From an uncultured Christensenella sp. (GTDB lineage Bacteria > Bacillota > Clostridia > Christensenellales > UBA3700), in assembly GCA_910583735.1 (NCBI GenBank), contig CAJTXS010000006.1, positions 8,358 to 72,357 on the forward strand: a stretch of DNA of 64,000 nucleotides. Direction: 5' to 3'. Position 1 is the first letter of the stretch. Every line of letters begins with the position of its first letter. This document shows, piece by piece, positions 52,086-59,309 of this stretch. Below the pieces are notes generated by a model. It searched no databases and had not been told where the DNA came from. It saw only the letters and a list, made by a program, of their open reading frames with translations. The translations under genes were made by a program, and so were the position numbers.

Positions 52086-52455
52086 ACTCCGCCTTATCGG
52101 CAGCTTTGCCGCAGATAAGACGGATATTCTCGCAGGCTTGCAATACGAATTGCAGATTGCCCGGTTTACCTTTCTCGCTGCTGACTGTGTTGCCGAACTG
52201 ATTATAAAGATATTCTATATCACCCCGCATCCAGGCAGCAGAGATTGAGTTCTGTATGCTCTTATCGATAGTCGCGACCGATTTCTTGTGACGACTGCTA
52301 AGCGTAACATAGCCGTATTGATTGAGCGGCGTGATTTCCTTGCCGTCAATGCACATTTTAATCAGTTCGAGCAGATAGCCGAAACCGCTGTTGCTCGGTC
52401 TGAATCCCAGCCTTAGCAGATAGTTGAATATTTCGGCTTTTTCGATGTTTGACAT
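52072..52455 (-). CDS. Stand-alone Spo0A C-terminal DNA-binding domain
   Basis: A 127-aa protein that is almost entirely a Spo0A effector domain: EIFNYLLRLGFRPSNSGFGYLLELIKMCIDG, then the recognition region KSVATIDKSIQNSISAAWMRGDIEYLYNQFGNTVSSEKGKPGNLQFV. In Spo0A this part binds the 0A box. There is no receiver domain, so it cannot be controlled by phosphorelay in the usual way. Base-contact positions around Spo0A 'VERAIR' read 'IDKSIQ', so DNA specificity may differ. The ATG has AGAGGGG close upstream. It is followed, with a 14-nt overlap, by the SpoIIM-like gene. Confidence 0.85.
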   Translation of the reverse strand: MSNIEKAEIFNYLLRLGFRPSNSGFGYLLELIKMCIDGKEITPLNQYGYVTLSSRHKKSVATIDKSIQNSISAAWMRGDIEYLYNQFGNTVSSEKGKPGNLQFVLQACENIRLICGKAADKAEYEIN

Positions 52456-52489
52456 AACCCCTCTTGGTCAGCGTAGTGATACTATTATA

Positions 52490-52943
52490 TATTTGCTATG
52501 CTGTCTAATTATGAGATTTCTTTTTCTCTTACGGCAATTTTTTGTCAAGATGAGGGCTATTGGGAGCGCTTTTGAGCCGTCGGTAGCTTATTTTATGAAG
52601 CGACTTATACGTATTTTGTCTGAAAACTCGCATGGATATACTTAAAATAAGCCGCGCATATGCTTAGCTGTGCAATGAAAGCCGCGATATTATTAATTAA
52701 TAATAATCTATCATATGGCTATGTCGGCTAATTGTCGTGAAGTAAAATATAATAAAGATTTGCAATGAGCGGCTTCGGCGCGGATATATAAATGCAATCA
52801 AAGCGAAAATGCGGCAATTAAATTATAATGCTGCTATGATATTTATACACTCCGACTAAGATAATGAAATGCTAATTAATAATATATATATCTATCAATA
52901 TATAGGATAAGCTATGCAGCTCAAGGCGGGCGCATTAACTCTA
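52490..52943. other. AT-rich divergent region, no gene
   Basis: About 450 bases rich in A and T between the Spo0A-like gene and the Dabb gene's terminator. A TATAAT on the minus strand (52484-52489) may serve the Spo0A-like gene, but no good -35 is seen. Nothing else is recognised. Confidence 0.4.
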
Positions 52944-52971
52944 AATAAAAAAAGCCGCCTTGTCAGGCGGC
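52944..52971 (-). terminator. Intrinsic terminator of the Dabb gene
   Basis: On the minus strand GCCGCC and GGCGGC (52966-52971 and 52954-52959) form a stem followed by seven T. Confidence 0.85.
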
Positions 52972-52991
52972 GACGATAGATATTCTGTCCG

Positions 52992-53276
52992 TTAAATAAG
53001 ATAATCTACGGCTATTGCCGCGCTGCGGTGAGATTGTACGTACGGCTTGACCACATTGCAGTGATAGTCGTCGGCTTGATACTTGTCGAGCGCAGCTTCG
53101 TCGTCGAGCGTTACGCATAGCAATATATCGTAAGAGCGGTCGGAATGCAGGAAGTCGACTCCTACCTCGATATCTCGTATTACATCTACCTTGTCCTTCA
53201 TAGACATGAGCATGTCGCGCATATCGGTTGCGGACTCGCCCTCTTTTACTTTGATTGCAAGCACATGTTTAATCAT
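52992..53276 (-). CDS. Dabb (stress-responsive A/B barrel) domain protein
   Basis: A 94-aa single-domain protein. The start MIKHVLAIKVKEG, the middle DIEVGVDFLHSDRSYDILLCVTLDDEAALDKYQADDYH and the end VKPYVQSHRSAAIAVDYLI follow the Dabb (dimeric alpha-beta barrel) pattern. Such proteins are small dimers; some act in stress responses or as enzymes, but no catalytic role can be read here. GGAGG precedes the ATG. It is transcribed alone on the minus strand and has its own terminator. Confidence 0.88.
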   Translation of the reverse strand: MIKHVLAIKVKEGESATDMRDMLMSMKDKVDVIRDIEVGVDFLHSDRSYDILLCVTLDDEAALDKYQADDYHCNVVKPYVQSHRSAAIAVDYLI

Positions 53277-53640
53277 AATCGTCCTCCGTTGATAATTTAA
53301 TTATATCATATATATTTGCGGTCGGGCAAGCGACGCAAGCGATTGCAAGCTATGCCTTAAGCGGCTGCGAGCCGTTGTCATTGTAGTAGATATAGATACG
53401 ATATAGCTGCTTATTACTGTATAAAGCGGATTGCTCAAGCGCCGTTAAACGTACCGTCAAAATCGAGCGCAGGGGAATTGGCGCAATGTTAGAGGCGCGG
53501 TGTCTGCTTCGGATTGACATTGCAAGCCGAATTATTTCTCATGGCTACGGCTTAAGACAGAATGCGCGCAAGGCGTTACATAATTATTTTTTTTACTCGC
53601 ATAATAAGTTTACTGTATATAATTTCTGATAGGAGTTAAT
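53277..53640. other. Intergenic region before the carboxypeptidase gene
   Basis: About 360 bases between divergent genes. TATAAT at 53618-53623 is a likely -10 for the carboxypeptidase gene, though no good -35 is seen at normal spacing. A TATAAT on the minus strand (53300-53305) may serve the Dabb gene. Confidence 0.4.
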
Positions 53641-54795
53641 ATGAAAAAGATTGCTTTAATCTCGATATTGGCGCTTGCCATCGTCGGAGTGTTCGCGCTC
53701 AACATTTCCGCAGTTGCGGAGACGGGCGGCGGAATGGAGATCACCGCTTTCAGCGCGTATCTTACCGACTTCAACAGCGGCAGAGTACTTTTTGCAAAGA
53801 ATGAGAACGAGAGGCATGAGATAGCCTCCATGGTCAAGATAATGACGGCTAATCTCGCTTTCGAGGCGGTTGAGAGGGGAGAGCTCAGTCTCGACGAGGA
53901 TATTACGGTATCCGAGACGGCTTCGTCTATGGGCGGGAGCCAGATGTTCCTCGACGCTAACACCGCTTATAAGGCTACGGACTTAATAAAGGGCATCATC
54001 ATAGCGTCCGCCAACGACGCTTCCGTAGCGATTGCGGAGCGTCTGTGCGGCAGCCACGAGGCTTTCGTCGCGCTTATGAACGAGCGCGCCGCACAGCTGG
54101 GCATGAACGATACCAAGTTTTGTTGCGCGACGGGATTGCCCGACAGCGGCGAGCAGTATTCTACTGCCCGCGATGTCAATATCATGACGAGGCAGCTCAT
54201 GTCGCACGCTAAGTATTACGACTATGCGGGCATATGGATGGAAGACTATACTCACCCCAGCGGCAGAGTGACGCAGCTGGTCAATACCAACAAGCTCATC
54301 AGGGGCTACAGAGGTTGTATCGGCGGCAAGACGGGATTTACCAACGAGGCGGGCTTCTGCCTTTCCGCAGGCGCGGAGCGCGACGGTGTCAAGGTGGCTG
54401 CTACGCTTATAGGCGGCAGCGACAGCAAGAAGCGCTTTGCGGAAGTGAGCGCGATGTTCAACTACGCTTTTGCCAACTATAAGAGCGTGACCCTGTATAA
54501 GGCAGGCGCGCCGCTGGCGGACAGAGTAGCAATCAAGGGCGGCAAGACGGATAGCATAGCGGTAGCTCCCGCAAGCGATATCGCGGCGTTGATGTCTACA
54601 GGCGATAATAAGCCCGAGGTGACGTTCGAGTTTAACGAAGGTCTTAAGGCTCCTATAGCGAAGGGTGACGAAGTGGGACGCGCAATCCTTACCGACGCGT
54701 CGTCCAATCAGACGGTCGTGCCGCTTATATCTCTCGACAACGTGGATAAATCCACATTCTGGGACGATATCAAGAGGATACTCGACTTGATGTAA
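53641..54795 (+). CDS. D-alanyl-D-alanine carboxypeptidase (PBP5/DacF family)
   Basis: Low-molecular-mass penicillin-binding protein that trims the terminal D-alanine of peptidoglycan stem peptides. The 384-aa protein has a signal peptide (KIALISILALAIVGVFALNISAVA) and the three active-site motifs SMVK (S63-K66), SAN (S123-N125) and KTG (K230-G232). The C-terminal domain ends without an evident amphipathic anchor beyond residue ~370 (FWDDIKRILDLM could be a short one). AGGAG precedes the ATG. It is a single-gene unit with a terminator. Confidence 0.95.
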   Translation: MKKIALISILALAIVGVFALNISAVAETGGGMEITAFSAYLTDFNSGRVLFAKNENERHEIASMVKIMTANLAFEAVERGELSLDEDITVSETASSMGGSQMFLDANTAYKATDLIKGIIIASANDASVAIAERLCGSHEAFVALMNERAAQLGMNDTKFCCATGLPDSGEQYSTARDVNIMTRQLMSHAKYYDYAGIWMEDYTHPSGRVTQLVNTNKLIRGYRGCIGGKTGFTNEAGFCLSAGAERDGVKVAATLIGGSDSKKRFAEVSAMFNYAFANYKSVTLYKAGAPLADRVAIKGGKTDSIAVAPASDIAALMSTGDNKPEVTFEFNEGLKAPIAKGDEVGRAILTDASSNQTVVPLISLDNVDKSTFWDDIKRILDLM

Positions 54796-54823
54796 TCGAC
54801 ATTAATCGATATTATATGATTGC

Positions 54824-54856
54824 TCCGACCGCCTCTTATATGGCGGTCGGATTTTT
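54824..54856 (+). terminator. Intrinsic terminator after the carboxypeptidase gene
   Basis: TCCGACCGCC (54824-54833) pairs with GGCGGTCGGA (54842-54851), followed by five T. Confidence 0.9.
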
Positions 54857-54983
54857 CTATCGACTCGGTAATAGTTTATTGCCGGCATTACGGTATGTCG
54901 CCGTTATTCTTTTTCCTTATATTTATTACAGTTTTCAGCAATAAGTCGTCTTGGTAAAGCGGCTGTCAATATCCTAAAAAGGG

Positions 54984-55012
54984 TTGCCTAAATTAACCGA
55001 AAAAAGTATAAT
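54984..55012 (+). promoter_or_regulatory. Promoter of the transglutaminase-like gene
   Basis: TTGCCT (54984-54989), 17-nt spacer, TATAAT (55007-55012). Confidence 0.8.
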
Positions 55013-55068
55013 ATTAAAAGTTTCATAATATTGCGAAGTCATAAAATAAAGACGATTTTGGAGGTTAT

Positions 55069-58000
55069 ATGGAGTTATCAACTAAACGCTTGAGCGCATC
55101 GATAATGTTGGTTGTCATGCTACTTGTACTTGTTGCGGGTACGGGATTGCTCGTGGGCGTTACCGCTTTTGCGGCAACAGAGAGCGATCATGCCTACAAA
55201 TACTTCTATGAGCAACTTATCGATGACTCTATGGAGCAAAGATTTTACAAGGCTTTCGAAAGTCTCGCGGGCAGCGGACTGTTCAAGAAGGGAGTATTCC
55301 AATACGACCTTGTAGCTAACAATGTTGTGACCGAGGACGAAGCGTCGGTTTACGTCAACGGAAGCACGCGTATGGCAGAGGCTTTCGGCGCGGGGCGCGA
55401 CGCCTTCTATATGGATCATCCCGATTTATTCTACGCGGACGTATTCTCGACGTCTGTCAGCGCGGGACAAAACGGCAACGGTAATAGCGTGGCTTACCTC
55501 GATACGAGCAGAGCGCTCAATACGTACAGAGGCAATCTCAACAGCGAGCAGGCAGTCAATGCCGCTATAGAGAAGTACGAGGCGGAATTGGCAAAGGTTG
55601 TAGGCGAAGCCGATAAGAAAGCCGGCGTTAAGGAAAAGGTAGAATATGTCAATAGCTATCTCGCAGAGACTGTTAAGTACGGCTACGGCACGGTAGTGGA
55701 GGGCGATCGCAACGTCGATACGGAGAAGGCGGCGTTTATCTTCACATCGTACGGCGCTTTGGTTAATAAGGAGGCCGTATGCGAAGGCTATGCGAAAGCC
55801 TTCAAGGCAATCCTTGACAGACTTGGCATACCTTGCGTGTGCGTTCAGGGCTACGCCGACGGCGGCGCGGACGGCACGTACGAGCCTCATATGTGGAACT
55901 ATGTCCAGGTAGACGGACATTGGTATATGGTAGACCCTACATACAATTCTTCTTCGGGCAAGCAGTGGTTTCTGTGCGGCGGCGAGGCTATGACTTCGAC
56001 TCACCTCGAGGACGGCTCGGTATCTTCTTCCGGTTATAAACTCAAATATCCCGCCCTTAAGCCTTACGATTACGGCAACGATAAGGACAGCAACGGCATG
56101 ACCATTATCGGAGAGTATATTGGAGAAGACTCACATAGGCAGTTGGACCTGCACGTGTCCTATGACGGCAAGGGCGCAGCTAAGTTGGAAGAAGAAGGTA
56201 AATATCTTTCTTTTCGCGGCGGCGCTGCCAATGAAGAGGGCGGCATCGATTGGACCGATTGGTACAACATAATCGTCTTTAATCAAGCGCTCAAGGATAT
56301 TTTGGATCAGGACGAATATCCATATCCTATTACAGATACCGAGACGGTTATCAAAAATATGTCGTGGGAATATATACAGTTCGCTTTGATGGACAGCAAG
56401 CCCACGCTCAACACGCCTGAGTACGGAGAGAAATATTATATCGGCTACGATAGCGCAACTGTCGATAGGGCGGTGCCTTCGGCAGCTTATCGTAACGAGA
56501 TGAGGAAGGATCAACTTAATCCTTCTCCCTTCGGCACAGGTTATCCGTCCAATACGGGCTCGTGGCCGTACGACAGGACGTACGATATCACTATAAAGTA
56601 CTCGGATAAGCTGGAGCGCTTGGACAGAGCTTTGCCCGCAGGATTGGAATTCTATGTTTCCGTATCCAACGACATCGCCCAGGAGAAGGCGAAAATCGAG
56701 AACTTTAAGTGGGAAGAGGGCAGCGATACAATCAGCTTTACCTTTACTCCCAGTAGGATGTTCATACATAGCGATACCGCTTATTACTTTACTTTAACTA
56801 ATGTAGTAGGTAAGAAGAGTCATAAGATTCCCGACCCCGTCATGTATTACTTTAAGGGTAAGAGCGTAGTGTGCAGCAAGGTATTTAACGACGGCAGGCT
56901 GTATATGAGCGTATTCGGTACGCCCCAGTTGCTCGATAATTCCGACCTGTCGGTCACCGATTTCAAGGACGAGAACGGCAAGTATTATGCCGAGAGCCAG
57001 CGCAGCCAGTTGATGCTTGTCGCAACCAAGAAGGGCGAAACGCAGCAGATGAATGATCTGTTAAAGGACGAGATGGGCGTTCAGAGCGACGACGTAGTCG
57101 CATCGTCCACATACGAGATAGATCTGCAGCTGTGCGGAGTGGTGCGCAAGGTCCCCAACGGCAGCTATATGCAGGTGTCATTCGGATTCCCCGAGGGCTA
57201 CGACGCGAGCGACGCGGGTACGACCTTTAAGATATATCACTATACTCACGACGACGGCGGCAATATTACAGGCGTGGAGGAGATCCCCGTCATCGTTACC
57301 GAATACGGATTGATAGCGCAGGTCAAGTCCTTCAGCCCCTTTACAATAGTTCAAATCAAGAACTCAAGCGCGGCGGTAGGCAGTAGCGCTAAGAGCATCT
57401 ATGCCAATGTCAACGGAGGTATCGGAGGAACCGTCACATCCGAAGGCAAGAGCGGCATTATCGCAGTTGATAAAGATACCGTCGTATATGATATTGCCGC
57501 AGCCGACGGATATGTGGTAGGCGCGGTATTGCTCAACGGTAAACTTATAGACGGCAATGACTACAAGGGCGGAAAACTCACGTTGAATAGCGCGGACCTT
57601 GCGGCAAGCAATATGTTGGAAGTCAGATTCGTAACGGCGACGTCGGCGGACTATTACAGCGAGCAGGGCGTAAAGCTCGCTTACGGCGGCAGCGTCAGCA
57701 AGCCGATAATCGATGATTTTACTCCCCCCCCCGCAAAGAAGAATGTCGTCGGGATAGTGGTAGGAGTATTATGCGGCGTAATAGCGCTGGCTCTGATAGG
57801 CTTTGCGATATGGTGGTTCTTAATCAAGAATAAGAAGCAGCCAGCTAAAGAGGCTGCGGCTACCGTTGCTAAGTCCGGCGGCGCCTCCGCTAAGAAGTCT
57901 GCTGCCGCGGATAAGACGAGCGTAGCTGCCGCTAAGAAACCTGCGGTTGTTTTAGACAAGACAAGCAGAGCAACGACTGAGAAGCCTGCCGCTGCTGCAA

Positions 58001-58254
58001 GTAAGTCGAGTAGCGCTACGTCTAAGAAGCCTGCAACGACGGAGAAGAAGTCCGCCTCTGCCGCTAAGGCTGATAATAGCGCAACGCCCGCTAAGAAACC
58101 CGCGTCGGCTAAGAACCCCGCATCATCTGCAACTAAGCAGACTAAAGTCAATACGACAGGAAAGGCGACCCCTGCCGCCAAGCCGACAGGCGCTAAGCAA
58201 AGCGCGGCTAAACCCGCGGCGTCCGCTAAGAAGCCTACTGTCAAGAAGAAGTAA
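55069..58254 (+). CDS. Transglutaminase-like surface protein with H1-like tail
   Basis: A 1061-aa protein. A signal segment (residues ~12-35) is followed by a transglutaminase-like papain-fold domain with the triad C238 (KEAVCEGYAKAF), H274 (EPHMWNYVQV) and D289 (YMVDPTYN), all intact. In bacteria this fold serves proteolysis, amide hydrolysis or cross-linking. The middle (330-880) is beta-rich and unrecognised. A membrane helix at ~893-918 (VGIVVGVLCGVIALALIGFA) ends the outer part, and residues ~922-1061 form a K/A/P/S/T-rich tail built from AKKPA-like units, resembling the end of histone H1; with a cleaved signal it would lie in the cytosol. GGAGG precedes the ATG. Partner and substrate are unknown. 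Confidence 0.85.
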   Translation: MELSTKRLSASIMLVVMLLVLVAGTGLLVGVTAFAATESDHAYKYFYEQLIDDSMEQRFYKAFESLAGSGLFKKGVFQYDLVANNVVTEDEASVYVNGSTRMAEAFGAGRDAFYMDHPDLFYADVFSTSVSAGQNGNGNSVAYLDTSRALNTYRGNLNSEQAVNAAIEKYEAELAKVVGEADKKAGVKEKVEYVNSYLAETVKYGYGTVVEGDRNVDTEKAAFIFTSYGALVNKEAVCEGYAKAFKAILDRLGIPCVCVQGYADGGADGTYEPHMWNYVQVDGHWYMVDPTYNSSSGKQWFLCGGEAMTSTHLEDGSVSSSGYKLKYPALKPYDYGNDKDSNGMTIIGEYIGEDSHRQLDLHVSYDGKGAAKLEEEGKYLSFRGGAANEEGGIDWTDWYNIIVFNQALKDILDQDEYPYPITDTETVIKNMSWEYIQFALMDSKPTLNTPEYGEKYYIGYDSATVDRAVPSAAYRNEMRKDQLNPSPFGTGYPSNTGSWPYDRTYDITIKYSDKLERLDRALPAGLEFYVSVSNDIAQEKAKIENFKWEEGSDTISFTFTPSRMFIHSDTAYYFTLTNVVGKKSHKIPDPVMYYFKGKSVVCSKVFNDGRLYMSVFGTPQLLDNSDLSVTDFKDENGKYYAESQRSQLMLVATKKGETQQMNDLLKDEMGVQSDDVVASSTYEIDLQLCGVVRKVPNGSYMQVSFGFPEGYDASDAGTTFKIYHYTHDDGGNITGVEEIPVIVTEYGLIAQVKSFSPFTIVQIKNSSAAVGSSAKSIYANVNGGIGGTVTSEGKSGIIAVDKDTVVYDIAAADGYVVGAVLLNGKLIDGNDYKGGKLTLNSADLAASNMLEVRFVTATSADYYSEQGVKLAYGGSVSKPIIDDFTPPPAKKNVVGIVVGVLCGVIALALIGFAIWWFLIKNKKQPAKEAAATVAKSGGASAKKSAAADKTSVAAAKKPAVVLDKTSRATTEKPAAAASKSSSATSKKPATTEKKSASAAKADNSATPAKKPASAKNPASSATKQTKVNTTGKATPAAKPTGAKQSAAKPAASAKKPTVKKK

Positions 58255-58337
58255 TTTATTTGCCTGAAGGAGAGCGTTTTGTCTCTTCTTTGGGCGATAA
58301 GTTGACTTAAGCGATTTTATTGATATTATTAACGACT

Positions 58338-58372
58338 ATTCGGTCGCGCACTATGCGCGATCGAATTTGTTA
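58338..58372 (+). terminator. Intrinsic terminator after the transglutaminase-like gene
   Basis: ATTCGGTCGCGCA (58338-58350) pairs with TGCGCGATCGAAT (58354-58366) with one G-U pair, followed by TTGTT. Confidence 0.8.
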
Positions 58373-58500
58373 TACGACTTATTTTCGAGCAGAGAATTGA
58401 CAGATGTTGCAGTCGTATTATTCGACAGTTGCTATGAGCGGTTAATGTATGCGATATCGATGTCGCTGTAAGTTGTTTTCTCTATTACAGCATTTCAGAA

Positions 58501-58791
58501 CGCCGGACTATTAAGACCAAAATCCGCAAGGACTTAATAGACACGTTTAATTATCGGGTATTGCTATATGACGATAAAATGAAAGTCATTTTCAATCTGA
58601 AAGGCGAACAGCAAAACGAATTGCTTTTTAACTTGATTTTCCCCGATTACCCCGACGGCGACGGCGTCGAGGTCAAAAACGGAGCAAAAGAAAAAGAAAC
58701 CGACAATTCGGTTTCTTATTCAGAGGGGTGTGCGTATACCCCCGAAATGGTGGAGATAATAGGACTCGAACCTATGACCTCTCGCATGTGA
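58501..58791 (+). pseudogene. C-terminal remnant of a large serine recombinase
   Basis: The open frame reads RRTIKTKIRKDLIDTF, then NYRVLLYDDKMKVIFNLKG, the pattern at the very end of large serine recombinases of integrative elements ('I..D.IDTF.N.V.LYDDK..I.FN'). The catalytic resolvase domain and most of the DNA-binding part are absent, and no start with ribosome-binding site is seen. The frame runs through a terminator hairpin and into the tRNA-Val gene on the other strand, so the last ~30 residues are probably not original protein. Best read as the scar of a lost mobile element beside a tRNA. Confidence 0.65.
58688..58717 (-). terminator. Terminator of the tRNA-Val unit
   Basis: AAGAAACCGA and TCGGTTTCTT (58694-58703 and 58708-58717) form a 10-bp stem; on the minus strand a T-rich run follows. 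Confidence 0.8.
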
Positions 58792-58824
58792 AGCGAGCGC
58801 ACTAACCAACTGTGCTATACCTCC
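58748..58824 (-). tRNA. tRNA-Val (anticodon CAC), CCA encoded
   Basis: The minus strand begins GGAGGTA and ends TATCTCC-A-CCA, giving a 7-bp acceptor stem with one G-U pair. The anticodon arm is CTCGC-TTCACAT-GCGAG with CAC at positions 34-36; the T arm contains GGTTCGAGTCC; the D arm has AGCACAGTTGGTTAGTGC. The 77-nt length includes the 3' CCA. It stands alone with its own promoter and terminator. Confidence 0.95.
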
Positions 58825-58835
58825 AAGCGATAATT

Positions 58836-58864
58836 ATAATAGCACAATATCGTTTGATTTGCAA
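58836..58864 (-). promoter_or_regulatory. tRNA-Val promoter
   Basis: On the minus strand TTGCAA (58859-58864), 17-nt spacer, TATTAT (58836-58841) with extended -10 TGC; transcription would start ~5 nt before the tRNA. Confidence 0.85.
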
Positions 58865-59010
58865 ATGAATTGCAGCTATTTACTTATGCGTATGAAAATG
58901 CGCTGGCAATAGAGTATAAATATAGTAGCAAGTCGGGCTTAAGGGCTGATAAACAACTAATAAATCACGACGCGTTAGACGAAAAGCATAGATTTGTATA
59001 GGCAGATAAG

Positions 59011-59040
59011 TGTACATGTATTAGCTTAATTGATGATCAT
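59011..59040 (+). repeat. 30-bp inverted repeat, left arm
   Basis: TGTACATGTATTAGCTTAAT and on to 59040 matches the reverse complement of 59158-59187 at 28 of 30 positions. Both arms are followed on the plus strand by TTTTT and a CG-containing end. The arms enclose 117 bp of AT-rich sequence with no ORF. Confidence 0.85.
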
Positions 59041-59157
59041 TTTTGCGTTATGTAGCCTATATTTGTATTAATATTTTAACTTTAATATATGTTTATGTCA
59101 ATATCTTGACGCGGAATTAGTAGAAAAACCAAATATTTCCTCATTATTCTTCTGGAG

Positions 59158-59187
59158 ATGATCATCAATTAAGCTAATTGATGTACA
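59158..59187 (-). repeat. 30-bp inverted repeat, right arm
   Basis: Reverse-complement partner of 59011-59040 with two mismatches. It ends just before the promoter of the giant surface gene. Confidence 0.85.
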
Positions 59188-59214
59188 TTTTTCGCGATAA
59201 GTATTCGTTAATAT

Positions 59215-59243
59215 TTGACATTACTGTAGATAAACAGAACAAT
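59215..59243 (+). promoter_or_regulatory. Putative promoter of the giant surface gene
   Basis: TTGACA (59215-59220), 17-nt spacer, AACAAT (59238-59243). The -35 is perfect, the -10 weak. Confidence 0.45.
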
Positions 59244-59309
59244 TTCGCGTTGTCGTAGATTTACAGTCGGATGACGAATTATTGATTATAGACTGTATAT
59301 AGGTTAGCT

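Noticed and set aside
52424..52645. 73-aa plus-strand frame opposite the start of the Spo0A-like gene
   Set aside because: No ribosome-binding site, no family resemblance, and it lies across the minus-strand gene's start and promoter area.
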